Source: an uncultured Pseudomonadales bacterium
GTDB lineage: Bacteria; Pseudomonadota; Gammaproteobacteria; Pseudomonadales; Balneatricaceae
Direction of reading: 5' to 3'
NCBI GenBank assembly: GCA_938084925.1
Contig: CALKFY010000007.1
Location: 1 to 41,246, forward strand
Length of the DNA: 41,246 nucleotides
In this document: positions 15,621 to 23,947 of the stretch, one piece after another
Layout of the letters: each line of letters starts with the position of its first letter
How positions within the stretch are numbered: position 1 is the first letter of the stretch
Position numbers and translations under genes: made by a program
The notes under the pieces: generated by a model
Databases searched by the model: none
The model's input: only the letters and a program-made list of their open reading frames with translations
What the model was told of the DNA's origin: nothing

Positions 15621-16034
15621 TTGAACGCTAATGAATATAAAACGCTAAGCATTGGTGGACTGTCTAAGTTAACAGGCTGTCACATAGAAACCATTCGTTA
15701 TTACGAAAAGATTAATTTACTACCTGCTCCATTGCGGTCGGCCGGCGGGCATCGTGTGTATCCAAGTAACTTACAAAGCCGGCTTGTATTCATTCGCAAA
15801 GCCCGCAACCTAGGCTTTACCTTGGAAGAAGTGCGCAACCTATTGGAGCTAGTAAATGGCGACTACACCTGCGACGAGGTGAAGCAGGTTGTGATTGAGC
15901 ACATTGGTGTTGTCACAACCAAGATAAAAGAACTTTCTCAAATGAAGAAGAGCCTTAAAGTGATGACAACGCAGTGCTCGGGGGGCGGGCTTCACGACTG
16001 CGCAGCCATTGACAGTCTTTTTGAAATTGACTAA
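15621..16034 (+). CDS. merR: Mercury-responsive regulator MerR
   Basis: DNA-binding metal sensor of 137 residues with a TTG start at 15621, preceded by GGAG at five bases. The winged HTH begins LSIGGLSKLTGCHIETIRYYE. The metal-ligand cysteines are Cys84, Cys119 and Cys127. The spacing from the first to the second is the same as in Tn501 MerR (Cys82-Cys117), whereas the last pair is one residue closer (8 instead of 9). It is divergent from merT across the operator described above, so it would repress without Hg(II) and activate with it. The shorter last interval could alter metal choice, so Hg(II) is the likely but not the only possible inducer. Confidence 0.85.
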   Translation: MNANEYKTLSIGGLSKLTGCHIETIRYYEKINLLPAPLRSAGGHRVYPSNLQSRLVFIRKARNLGFTLEEVRNLLELVNGDYTCDEVKQVVIEHIGVVTTKIKELSQMKKSLKVMTTQCSGGGLHDCAAIDSLFEID

Positions 16035-16091
16035 AAAAGCCTCAGTTCAACACTCTACATGTATTGGTTTGAATAGACTGTATTCCAAATT

Positions 16092-17177
16092 TTAACTTAT
16101 TTTGTATCTAGTTTTTCTTCTACGTAACCACCACAATAACAGTCCACTCATGCCAAATCCCAAACATAGAACGCCAACAAACACATACCCCAAACGCCCT
16201 GCAACACTGAAGTAAGAGCCATTATGCAACGCAACTATGACTTCTGTTAAGGTGGCTGATAACGTCAGATCGAGCCCATTTATTCTGCTCACAGGTAGAG
16301 CACATTTCGAATCCAAGTACACTTTTGTTAACCCTAGGGCAGAGTTCACTTCGCCTTCTTGCCACAAGGTTACTTGCACTGGGCGATGCTTACTTTTGGG
16401 TATTTTGATATAGGTAACAAGCGCACCCAAAAACTGATACTCAGCCTGCCTGACATAATCGTCTAATGTTGGGGAAACTATACATTCGCTAGTTCTCACG
16501 TCATTTGGTAAATCGAATGCCCGAGTTTGTGTCTCGAAAGGTGATATTAGCCATGGCCTAAAAACCAACATTATGCCAGTTACAATAACCAATATTAAAA
16601 TTGGGAAAAGAATGATCCCTGTCGTTTTATGCAACGAAGAAATAATCTGAGGCATACTTTTTGTCACTGGTATTAAGGCCGATTTTTTGACTCTTATCCT
16701 TGTTTTCCACCAGAGGCATACGCCAAAAATTGTTAAAAACAATGTCCCTATACCAACGAGACCCACCGCCCATGTACCCCTATTAGTATATAAAAAACTG
16801 CTATGAATTCGGTATACGACAGTGTCAAAAGTGCTTTGATAATTCTCAGCATAAACATAACTTGCATTGGTCGGATCTACCAACAAATTACTAGCAGTTT
16901 GCATATCGTCGTCAAGATAGGAGACAGAAAAGTGATAGAAACCTTGCGGATTCAAGGGTAGAACGACTGACTTAACACGTAAACTATCAAAGTCACCTGC
17001 TAGTTTGGCCTCAATACTCGCCAAACTTAATTGTTGCGAATCAATGTAGTCCTCATCAAGCATCGGCAAGGATAGTTGTTGTATCTCTGAACGGAATACC
17101 AGCCCTGAACCTGTGACTCCTAAGACAACAAATAAAATGCCAAACAACATAGCTAACATTAGGTGCAATTTTCTCAA
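16092..17177 (-). CDS. PepSY-associated transmembrane protein
   Basis: Membrane protein of 361 residues in the PepSY_TM (PiuB-like) family, found with iron and copper acquisition systems and thought to reduce or handle metal complexes in the envelope. Four helices are visible (about 7-28, 137-157, 187-210 and 328-350) with large periplasmic PepSY segments between them. Conserved histidines are His5, HSSFLY near 126, SLHKTTG near 182 and ALHNGSYF near 314. The only in-frame start that keeps His5 is a TTG at 17177. An ATG at 17182 is one base out of frame, so a small frameshift near the start is possible. It is read in the same direction as the ccm genes, 112 bp downstream of ccmI. Confidence 0.8.
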   Translation of the reverse strand: MRKLHLMLAMLFGILFVVLGVTGSGLVFRSEIQQLSLPMLDEDYIDSQQLSLASIEAKLAGDFDSLRVKSVVLPLNPQGFYHFSVSYLDDDMQTASNLLVDPTNASYVYAENYQSTFDTVVYRIHSSFLYTNRGTWAVGLVGIGTLFLTIFGVCLWWKTRIRVKKSALIPVTKSMPQIISSLHKTTGIILFPILILVIVTGIMLVFRPWLISPFETQTRAFDLPNDVRTSECIVSPTLDDYVRQAEYQFLGALVTYIKIPKSKHRPVQVTLWQEGEVNSALGLTKVYLDSKCALPVSRINGLDLTLSATLTEVIVALHNGSYFSVAGRLGYVFVGVLCLGFGMSGLLLWWLRRRKTRYKIS

Positions 17178-17289
17178 AACTCATCGCCTTTTCAAAATTA
17201 AAGTTACTGTCACCGCATCACTACTGGCTTTTTTAGTGTGGTTAAGCGTGAGATTTTCATAGTAGATGATGCCTTTATAAGTAGTGTGT

Positions 17290-18549
17290 TTATTGCACTA
17301 TGCGGTCAATGGCCAATTCAATGGCAACTATCTGTTCAGCATTGCCTTGTAAACTTTTTTGCAGATTCAACCCTAATTCTTCACCTAAAAAGTCACCTGC
17401 TTTGTTACCCGGAACACCGGCAAAAGCGACATGTGCCACAATATCTAGGATAGGGTATTTCTCTAGGTCCGTGTCGGGATTAATCGCGGATGTTTTGTCG
17501 AGAAATATTTGAGTTGGTATATCAGATAGGTTTATTTTTTTTGCCAGCAAAGGCATACGTTGACCAGGTTCTCTGGCGTAAATAAATACAACTGGATCAG
17601 TACTGTTACGATTGGCACCAGCTTCTAGCCCCTTTGCGAGGCGAATACTAACCTTCAACTGCGGGCCCATTTTGAAAGATGGATCAGCTGCAAGTTTTAA
17701 CCTTGCACTATCAATCCCCGATTGGAGAGCACCAGCTTCTTGCTTATCAACATTCTTCAGTGCTTGGCTCCAGTGCTCTATCGCTTGCTGGTACTTTTCG
17801 CTTTCAAAGGCCTGGATGCCCAATAAGCTCAAGGCAGCTGGATTCGTTGGATTAATTTTCCTAGCATTGTCTATAGCGGTTACTACTCTAGTGGTAAAGG
17901 AACCGTCAGTAAAAAACAATGCTTGCGCAAAGGTCCCTGCAATAATGTTGTTTAAAGGCGAGTATTCGGCGACATGAAGCTGCGCTCTCTGAAACGAATC
18001 GATCGCCTTGTCTAGCTCATTATTTTGCATTTGCACGTTCGCTAGCATGTACCAACCTTCCGCATTTTGGGGTTTATCTGCTAACAACACGCTGAGGTCT
18101 TTTGCCAGCTCAATAGGGTCAGTCGATGTTCTTAAAACTTCTCTTGTTGCATCTCGCGCTTGTAGCTCCGCAAGTTGTTTGGTGGCACCTAAATCGAAGT
18201 AAAGATAACCTGCCGCAAAAGGCAGAACCAGCACTAATGCATACAGAACACTTCTACCTCCGTTATTGAATTGAGCTGTGGAATCCAACCCCTCTAAATC
18301 GGTTGATAACTTGTAATCCAATTCGTTTTTTTGCTCTTCAAATTGCGCTAAGGTTAAGTCGTTGGCCTCTAGTAAAACCAACAACTCAGCTAACGATTGA
18401 TCGTACAGTTTGATGTTCAAGTCACCTTGCTGGCGTTGAGCGCGATAATTTTTGGGTAACGGCCTAAAGGCCGCAATGAAAATGAACATCGCAGCCAGCA
18501 GAATTAAAATGGACACCATAATCCAAGTGTTCGATACATCGCTAGTCAT
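17290..18549 (-). CDS. ccmI: Cytochrome c biogenesis protein CcmI
   Basis: Apocytochrome c chaperone of System I, 419 residues. An N-terminal helix (about 10-28) and a second near 100-118 flank a cytoplasmic loop rich in Glu and Leu, which is the CcmI-1 part. Beyond residue 140 comes a periplasmic region with TPR-like repeats (GWYMLANVQMQNNELDKAID; ALSLLGIQAFESEKYQQAIEH) that binds the C-terminus of apocytochromes. A final beta-rich domain follows. The start overlaps the end of ccmH by 8 bp. The order ccmF-G-H-I is the usual System I tail. CcmA-E are not in the window. Confidence 0.9.
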   Translation of the reverse strand: MTSDVSNTWIMVSILILLAAMFIFIAAFRPLPKNYRAQRQQGDLNIKLYDQSLAELLVLLEANDLTLAQFEEQKNELDYKLSTDLEGLDSTAQFNNGGRSVLYALVLVLPFAAGYLYFDLGATKQLAELQARDATREVLRTSTDPIELAKDLSVLLADKPQNAEGWYMLANVQMQNNELDKAIDSFQRAQLHVAEYSPLNNIIAGTFAQALFFTDGSFTTRVVTAIDNARKINPTNPAALSLLGIQAFESEKYQQAIEHWSQALKNVDKQEAGALQSGIDSARLKLAADPSFKMGPQLKVSIRLAKGLEAGANRNSTDPVVFIYAREPGQRMPLLAKKINLSDIPTQIFLDKTSAINPDTDLEKYPILDIVAHVAFAGVPGNKAGDFLGEELGLNLQKSLQGNAEQIVAIELAIDRIVQ

Positions 18550-19033
18550 TTGATTTATCCCCTGATGTGGTGGCGTTAATTAGATCCTGGAGTTGCTTAG
18601 CATTTACAGTGAAATCTTCTCTTTGGCTATTCACTCTAGTCCTCAATATTAAAATCACTAACATACCTAGTATCCCGGCAATGATTGGGCTGAACCATAA
18701 AAACCACGTTGAGGGTTTAAAAGGAGGGTCATATAGAACGAAATCCCCATAACGTTCCACCAGGTAGGCCCTAATTTCATCATCTGACAGTTCATCTTCA
18801 AGCAGTTTTTTTACTAGTTTTCTCAAGTCTTTTGCGATCAATGCATCAGAACTAGCTAAGGTTTGGTTTTGGCATTTAGGACACCTGAACTCTTCGCTCA
18901 AACTAGCGAATCGTTGTTTCAATTCGCGGTCGCTAAAATCGTAAACTTCAATTGCCGAAAATGCCTGAGTGCTAAATCCCATGGCCACTAGCATCATTAA
19001 CACTTTTCGAAGCAAGCATTTGAAACCATGCAT
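18542..19033 (-). CDS. ccmH: Cytochrome c biogenesis protein CcmH
   Basis: Membrane-anchored thiol-reducing protein of the System I heme-ligation complex, 163 residues. It has a signal peptide ending about residue 27, the redox motif FRCPKCQNQ with Cys51 and Cys54, a three-helix bundle typical of CcmH, and a C-terminal transmembrane helix at about 108-130. The ATG overlaps the ccmG stop by one base (TAATG), and its own end overlaps ccmI. It keeps apocytochrome CXXCH cysteines reduced so heme can attach, working with CcmG and CcmF. Confidence 0.93.
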   Translation of the reverse strand: MHGFKCLLRKVLMMLVAMGFSTQAFSAIEVYDFSDRELKQRFASLSEEFRCPKCQNQTLASSDALIAKDLRKLVKKLLEDELSDDEIRAYLVERYGDFVLYDPPFKPSTWFLWFSPIIAGILGMLVILILRTRVNSQREDFTVNAKQLQDLINATTSGDKSND

Positions 19034-19581
19034 TAGTTAGCCCCCTCTCTCAAAGCCAGCAACTGTTCACGCAGAGGTAGCCAGTTGCGAGCGTTAAGCT
19101 CCCCTATATGCTTGGCAATAATGGTGCCCTTACTATCAATGAGGTAGGTTTCTGGGGCTCCTACGACCCCTAGATCAATACCTAGTACACCATCTGGATC
19201 GTAAACGGAATGTTTGTATGGGTCACCTAATTCTTCCAGCCACCTTAACGCTGCTTCACGATCATCATGGTAATTAATACCAAAAATGCTGACCTGATCT
19301 TGCTGGCTAACTTGCTTCAAGAATTCATGCTCAGCCTTACAGGTTGGGCACCAGGTGGCCCATACGTTAACTAGAGCTGGTTCACCTAAGAAGTGATCTT
19401 TAGTGATAGTCACTTTGGGATCGTACAAACTTTCCGCGGCAAAGCTTGGCCATTGCTTGCCTAATAAAGTAGATGGTAAGTAAGAGGGATCTTGACCTAG
19501 CCCTTTGTATAAAAAACCGCCAATGGCCAAAATAAGTAATACTGGTAGGGCAAACCAACGTCTTTTAATTATCTGGCTCAC
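19033..19581 (-). CDS. ccmG: Thiol:disulfide oxidoreductase CcmG/DsbE
   Basis: Periplasmic thioredoxin-like reductant for cytochrome c maturation, 182 residues. A single N-terminal membrane anchor spans about residues 9-25. The active site WCPTC has Cys78 and Cys81, preceded by LVNVWAT. The cis-proline loop is VVGAPETYLID. The substrate-guiding GINYHDDREAALRWL insert is typical of CcmG. It overlaps ccmF by four bases (ATGA) and ccmH by one, so these genes are one translationally coupled unit. Confidence 0.93.
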   Translation of the reverse strand: MSQIIKRRWFALPVLLILAIGGFLYKGLGQDPSYLPSTLLGKQWPSFAAESLYDPKVTITKDHFLGEPALVNVWATWCPTCKAEHEFLKQVSQQDQVSIFGINYHDDREAALRWLEELGDPYKHSVYDPDGVLGIDLGVVGAPETYLIDSKGTIIAKHIGELNARNWLPLREQLLALREGAN

Positions 19582-21545
19582 AGCGTAGCCCCCTCTATTT
19601 GAGTTTCTGTATTACGCTTGTGCCTCCGATAACGTTTGTCCCATACAGCCATTAACCCACCCAGTGCCATCATCAGACCACCCAGCCAGATCCAGCGGAC
19701 CAATGGCTTTACATGAATTCTCATGGCCCAAACTCCCGGTTCTAGTTCTTCTCCCATGGCGACATAAATGTCGCGCCCAAAACTGGCAATAATTGCGGCT
19801 TCAGTCATCACTTGCCTTGAGGGAAAGTAAGTTCGCTTTTCGGGACGCAAATAGGCTATTTCAGAACCATCTTCCAGCATCTGGATGCTCGCCATCTTCG
19901 ACTGATAGTTAGGCCCCTCTTTGTCTTCAATGCTTTTGAATTTGAATTGTAAACCACTGACTTGGACTTGTTCACCGATACTCATGCGCAAATCCTTGTC
20001 TATTGAAAGGTTACTAACGACACCTATTCCAAGCGCCGTTACACCAATTCCAATATGGGCTATGGTCATACCGTAGTAGCTAAGTGATAACTTGCGTAAG
20101 CCTTTGCGCCATCCGCTATGCTGACATTTACGACTTATATCCGTAAAACTACTGATAACAAGCCATGCGAACAAGGTCGATGCTAGGAACACCGACCAGC
20201 TAAATACTGTGCCGTAGACAAGAGTAAATAAAACGCCAAAAAAGAGGGCGTTTATCCATGGATACTTAATTGCATTGAGTACCCTAGAAAAACTGTTGTG
20301 CTTCCACCGTAAGGCCGTACCGATACCTTGGACGATCATTAAAATGACCGCAATGGGTACAAACACCGCGTTGAAATACGGAGGGCCAATACTAATGGGT
20401 CCCTTATCAAACACCTCAAGAATGAGAGGATAAAGTGTGCCTAGCAGCACCACGAATGTCGCTACCATCAAGATTATGTTATTAATCAAAAGAAAGTTCT
20501 CTTTTGACAAAAAACTGTACTTGATAGGGCTACGCACTGTAGAAGCTCTAAAAGCGAATAATGTGCAGGAACCCCCAATGGTTATACCCAACAGCCATAG
20601 TATAAAATAACCCCGCTCTGGGTCCGCAGCAAAAGCGTGCACGGACGTTAGTACCCCTGAACGCACCAGGAATGTACCCAGTAGGCTTAAACTAAAAGTC
20701 AAAATTGCCAGCAGCAGCGTCCAGTTTTTAAACAATCCTCGCTTTTCTGAAACCGAGAGCGAATGAAGTAAGGCAGTACCAGCCAACCATGGTAGAAATG
20801 ACGCATTCTCTACTGGGTCCCAAAACCACCACCCCCCCCAGCCTAGCTCGTAATAGGCCCACCAACTGCCTAACACAATACCTAGTGTTAAAAATAGCCA
20901 AGCAACAGTGGTCCATGGGCGGCACCATCTAACCCATGCGGAATCTAGCTTACCATCGAGTAACGCTCCAATGGCGAAAGCGAAGGCCACAGAAAACCCC
21001 ACATACCCCATATACAAAAGAGGTGGATGTAATATTAGCCCAACATCTTGAAGTAGCGGGTTAAGCGAGGCACCTTCTAATGGCGCATCTGGTAAAAAAC
21101 GCACAAAAGGATTTGACGTAAACAGCGAAAACGCAATAAATCCGACAGCAATAATCCCCATCACCGACAATATCCGTGCATGCAATGTCATCGGCAACTG
21201 ACGTGCAAACGCTGCTACAGCCACAGTCCACAAGCTTAATATGAGTATCCACAACAGCAAAGAGCCTTCGTGAGCACTCCAGCTAGCGCTAACCTTATAA
21301 AAAAGTGGCAGCATGCTGTTGGAGTTGTTTGCAACGTATTGAACGCTAAAATCATCCCCGATAAAGGCTATTACTAGCATTGCAAAAGAGATAAAAAGCA
21401 TAGTTCCCATGCCATACACCAAAGGCTGGGAAGACCACATCCATCTTACGTGACCAGTATAACTACCAATTAACGGTATCGTGCCAAGCAAGGCCGCAAA
21501 GCAGAGCGCCAGTATTAACGCTATATGCCCGAGTTCTGGAATCAT
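19578..21545 (-). CDS. ccmF: Heme lyase CcmF
   Basis: Large inner-membrane subunit of the heme-ligation complex, 655 residues with about 14-15 helices. The WWD motif at 228-254 (ELGWGGWWFWDPVENASF) binds heme on the periplasmic side. Family histidines lie in ILHPPLLYMGY near 171-180 and in SVHAFAADPERGYF after the motif. The length is the family norm. It is the first ccm gene in the direction of transcription and is 60 bp downstream of a diheme cytochrome c gene, a plausible client. A second, complete ccm set may exist elsewhere, as ccmABCDE are missing here. Confidence 0.95.
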   Translation of the reverse strand: MIPELGHIALILALCFAALLGTIPLIGSYTGHVRWMWSSQPLVYGMGTMLFISFAMLVIAFIGDDFSVQYVANNSNSMLPLFYKVSASWSAHEGSLLLWILILSLWTVAVAAFARQLPMTLHARILSVMGIIAVGFIAFSLFTSNPFVRFLPDAPLEGASLNPLLQDVGLILHPPLLYMGYVGFSVAFAFAIGALLDGKLDSAWVRWCRPWTTVAWLFLTLGIVLGSWWAYYELGWGGWWFWDPVENASFLPWLAGTALLHSLSVSEKRGLFKNWTLLLAILTFSLSLLGTFLVRSGVLTSVHAFAADPERGYFILWLLGITIGGSCTLFAFRASTVRSPIKYSFLSKENFLLINNIILMVATFVVLLGTLYPLILEVFDKGPISIGPPYFNAVFVPIAVILMIVQGIGTALRWKHNSFSRVLNAIKYPWINALFFGVLFTLVYGTVFSWSVFLASTLFAWLVISSFTDISRKCQHSGWRKGLRKLSLSYYGMTIAHIGIGVTALGIGVVSNLSIDKDLRMSIGEQVQVSGLQFKFKSIEDKEGPNYQSKMASIQMLEDGSEIAYLRPEKRTYFPSRQVMTEAAIIASFGRDIYVAMGEELEPGVWAMRIHVKPLVRWIWLGGLMMALGGLMAVWDKRYRRHKRNTETQIEGATL

Positions 21546-21605
21546 GAAGTTTCTCCATAGCCTACATACTTTGCGGGCCGGTTTATTTGATACGCTTTTA
21601 GGGCG

Positions 21606-22460
21606 TTATTGTTCACTAAGGGTTAAAAGGTAATTCGCTAAGGCACTTCTATCGGCATCCGTTAATTTTGAAGTACTATTGTCGATTACATGGCCCATAC
21701 TGCCGCCAGCAAAATCTCCTGAAGGTGACATGCCCATTTCTAGGAATATTTCCAAATCATCTAATGACCAACTGTTAAATTGTTCTGCCTTGGGTCCAGT
21801 TAAGGCGGGGACTGATTCCCCTTCTGGCCCATTGGCATTGCCAATCATTCCTACATTACGTAAACCACCTAGTAGGTGCCTTGGTGTATGGCACTCCGAG
21901 CAGTGCCCTAGTGCGTTTGCGATGTATGCCCCCCGATCTAACTGAGGGGTACTGGCTGTTTTGATAGCATTTCTTTCTCCTTGTAAAGGATCTAGGAATA
22001 ACCACTTCCATACGCCAAGCAACTCTCGTTGGTCAAACGGAAAGCTTACATCGTGCTTTAAATTGGCTTGCTCTATGGCTGGCTGACTGTCCAAATACAC
22101 TTTTAGAACACGTAAATCTTCGTTCGTCATAGCCTGATACGAGGTGTAAGGAAACGCTGGATAATAGTGTTCTCCGTCAGGACTAATGCCATTACGAAGC
22201 GCCTGATTGAACTCATACTGAGACCAACCACCTATACCATTAGCTGCAGATGGTGTGATGTTGGGCGTATAGAAAGTGCCAAAATCCGAATCCATAGCAA
22301 GACCTCCCGCTAATGGTTGATCTTTGGTATGGCAGGATGCGCAACCACTTAGATCAAAAATATATTGGCCTTTTTCGTAGTCCGATTCGGTATCCGTTTG
22401 AGCGACAGCTACGCCAACTGGAATACTGCTTGCGAAAATAAAAGGGATAACATATTTCAT
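21606..22460 (-). CDS. Diheme cytochrome c
   Basis: Periplasmic electron carrier of 284 residues. A signal peptide ends about residue 20 (AVA). Two heme-binding motifs are present: CASCH at 40-44 and CSECH at 187-191. The stretch FGTFYTPNITPSAANGIGG and the LRNGISPDGEHYYPAFPY loop are typical of the cytochrome subunits of membrane dehydrogenases (alcohol, nicotinate), where related proteins carry two or three hemes. No dehydrogenase subunit is adjacent, so its partner is unclear. It lies 2 bp after the cytochrome c'-like gene and is followed by ccmF. Confidence 0.88.
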   Translation of the reverse strand: MKYVIPFIFASSIPVGVAVAQTDTESDYEKGQYIFDLSGCASCHTKDQPLAGGLAMDSDFGTFYTPNITPSAANGIGGWSQYEFNQALRNGISPDGEHYYPAFPYTSYQAMTNEDLRVLKVYLDSQPAIEQANLKHDVSFPFDQRELLGVWKWLFLDPLQGERNAIKTASTPQLDRGAYIANALGHCSECHTPRHLLGGLRNVGMIGNANGPEGESVPALTGPKAEQFNSWSLDDLEIFLEMGMSPSGDFAGGSMGHVIDNSTSKLTDADRSALANYLLTLSEQ

Positions 22461-22462
22461 AG

Positions 22463-22933
22463 TTAGTCCTTGGCTATACGGTAATCGGTATGACAGCCCT
22501 TACACGTTTTGCCAACTGCCGCAAATTGTTTCATCAGCTGCTTTTTATCTGCACCCTCATTAGCCAAACCACCTAGCTTTTCCGCTTCGTCTTGGGTCTT
22601 AACAGCCAAAGCAGAGAAGTCATCCCACTGCACCCATATTTTTGGTAATGCTTCACTTGGACCTTCTATTGATTCTTCCTTGAACATCTTAGGTATCATG
22701 CTGCTATGCTTAACAACAATCTGACTGGACTGGTAAATTGCGGCAGTATCCAACTCACTACGGGATTTAATTTCTTTGACTATGCTTTTCATGGCTTTGC
22801 CCATCGCCGACATTCCGTCCATACGCGCTTTCACCACCCCTTCCGCTCCTCCGTGAGCGAGTGCTAAAGACGTAACAACGAGACCCGTTACAAATAAGAA
22901 AGGCTTTACTAGGATGTACTTTTGAATGTTCAT
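22463..22933 (-). CDS. Cytochrome c'/c556-like protein
   Basis: Periplasmic monoheme protein of 156 residues. A signal peptide ends near ALA at about residue 26. The four-helix-bundle pattern is ARMDGMSAMGKAMKSI in the first helix, and the heme motif CKGCH at 144-148 stands near the C-terminus, as in cytochromes c'. Such proteins bind NO or act as electron carriers under stress. The gene ends 2 bp before the diheme cytochrome start, so they are co-transcribed. Confidence 0.88.
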   Translation of the reverse strand: MNIQKYILVKPFLFVTGLVVTSLALAHGGAEGVVKARMDGMSAMGKAMKSIVKEIKSRSELDTAAIYQSSQIVVKHSSMIPKMFKEESIEGPSEALPKIWVQWDDFSALAVKTQDEAEKLGGLANEGADKKQLMKQFAAVGKTCKGCHTDYRIAKD

Positions 22934-22962
22934 AACTTACTCCCAAGGATTATTTTAGGTTT

Positions 22963-23313
22963 TTAGTGCCCTACAGGGCGTTTGCTGCAGCATGGGCGGG
23001 GTGGAGTGCGTGCGTTGTCATAGGCATTCTTATCGGTAAATCGATAATTTGCCCAACGCATACGATTAAAAAAAGTATTGGCTAAACGTAAATTCAACGT
23101 TTTCATTAGTATCTCGATGTCACAACACTGCATAGTGGCCGCATTGTATTCAACGATGTACACATAAACGTTTTTTTGAACTACAGATATACATCCAGGT
23201 AACGCCAACAACTCTTCAGAAAAACAATTGGCTTGTTCTGAATTCGGATCCAGATAGACCTTTCGTTTTAAAACTGCCCCTGGATTGTCATATTGGATAT
23301 TAGGTTCCATCAT
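22963..23313 (-). CDS. Small Cys-rich protein, unknown (HMA-like fold possible)
   Basis: 116 residues from ATG 23313, with GAGGG upstream. The longer frame from 23382 would add a Cys-rich lead without support. No signal peptide is visible. The alternation of short strands and helices (KRKVYLD, ANCFSEELLALPGCISVV, VYVYIVEYN, DIEILMKTL) is compatible with a ferredoxin-like HMA fold, but the classical CxxC is missing. A CC pair lies in MQCCDIE and another, PCCSKRP, near the end. The neighbourhood of metal genes suggests metal binding; this is inference. I do not recognise the family. It is 29 bp upstream of the cytochrome c'-like gene. Confidence 0.6.
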   Translation of the reverse strand: MMEPNIQYDNPGAVLKRKVYLDPNSEQANCFSEELLALPGCISVVQKNVYVYIVEYNAATMQCCDIEILMKTLNLRLANTFFNRMRWANYRFTDKNAYDNARTPPRPCCSKRPVGH

Positions 23314-23536
23314 TTCGCCCTCGAAAATTTGACAATTACAGCTAAAGCTACAAGTGAGATTGCTAAGTTGCCGCAGTAACATGCCGCGAGCAAAAGCAAT
23401 CTCTGGTAGAAATTAAAGATGAGTAGCTGCTGAAATTGCCACCTATTTTGTGACAAAAATTCATGACATCAATGAGAGGTTCGTATTTTCAACGAATCAG
23501 TAATGAGACAACCTCAAGCCGCTACTCCAACAGAAG

Positions 23537-23878
23537 TTAGGCCGTTATAGGAGGACGTTTATGAATACTTGGCTGATGGGCAAGAGTGGAGAAACGATAT
23601 TCCGTTTCCCCTAGATTGACGGCGATATTATCTAGTAATGAATTTGAAGTTAACAGATATACGATGCTGGTATGACAGTGAGAAGACAAAGTTGAAGAAT
23701 GATCTGAATTTTGATCGCAAGCGCTACCATCTGCATGACAATCATCACAACTTTCAAATACACTAACGACAGGCACACTAGTATCGACACTTATTGCTGT
23801 ATCAGCGTAAGCATTGCTCATCGATAGGACTAGTACCAGTAGCATGGTTAATAGTGATGTTGTTGGTTTCAAAATCAT
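23537..23878 (-). CDS. Secreted small metal-resistance-associated protein (CzcI-like)
   Basis: 113 residues with a clear signal peptide ending at YADT (about residue 26). The mature part has a Cys/His/Asp cluster, SCDDCHADGSACDQNSDHS followed by SSHCH, likely to bind metal. The C-terminus ends in a proline-rich tail (HQPSIHKRPPITA), a pattern seen in small proteins at the front of metal efflux operons such as CzcI. No czcCBA genes are present. It lies 69 bp after the multicopper oxidase gene. A distant relative sits at 27269-27616. Confidence 0.55.
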   Translation of the reverse strand: MILKPTTSLLTMLLVLVLSMSNAYADTAISVDTSVPVVSVFESCDDCHADGSACDQNSDHSSTLSSHCHTSIVYLLTSNSLLDNIAVNLGETEYRFSTLAHQPSIHKRPPITA

Positions 23879-23947
23879 TCTCTTTAAAGCCTGTCCACTC
23901 GGATCATACTTTGAATTAGATAGTGTGGCTATTTGATTTACACAAAA

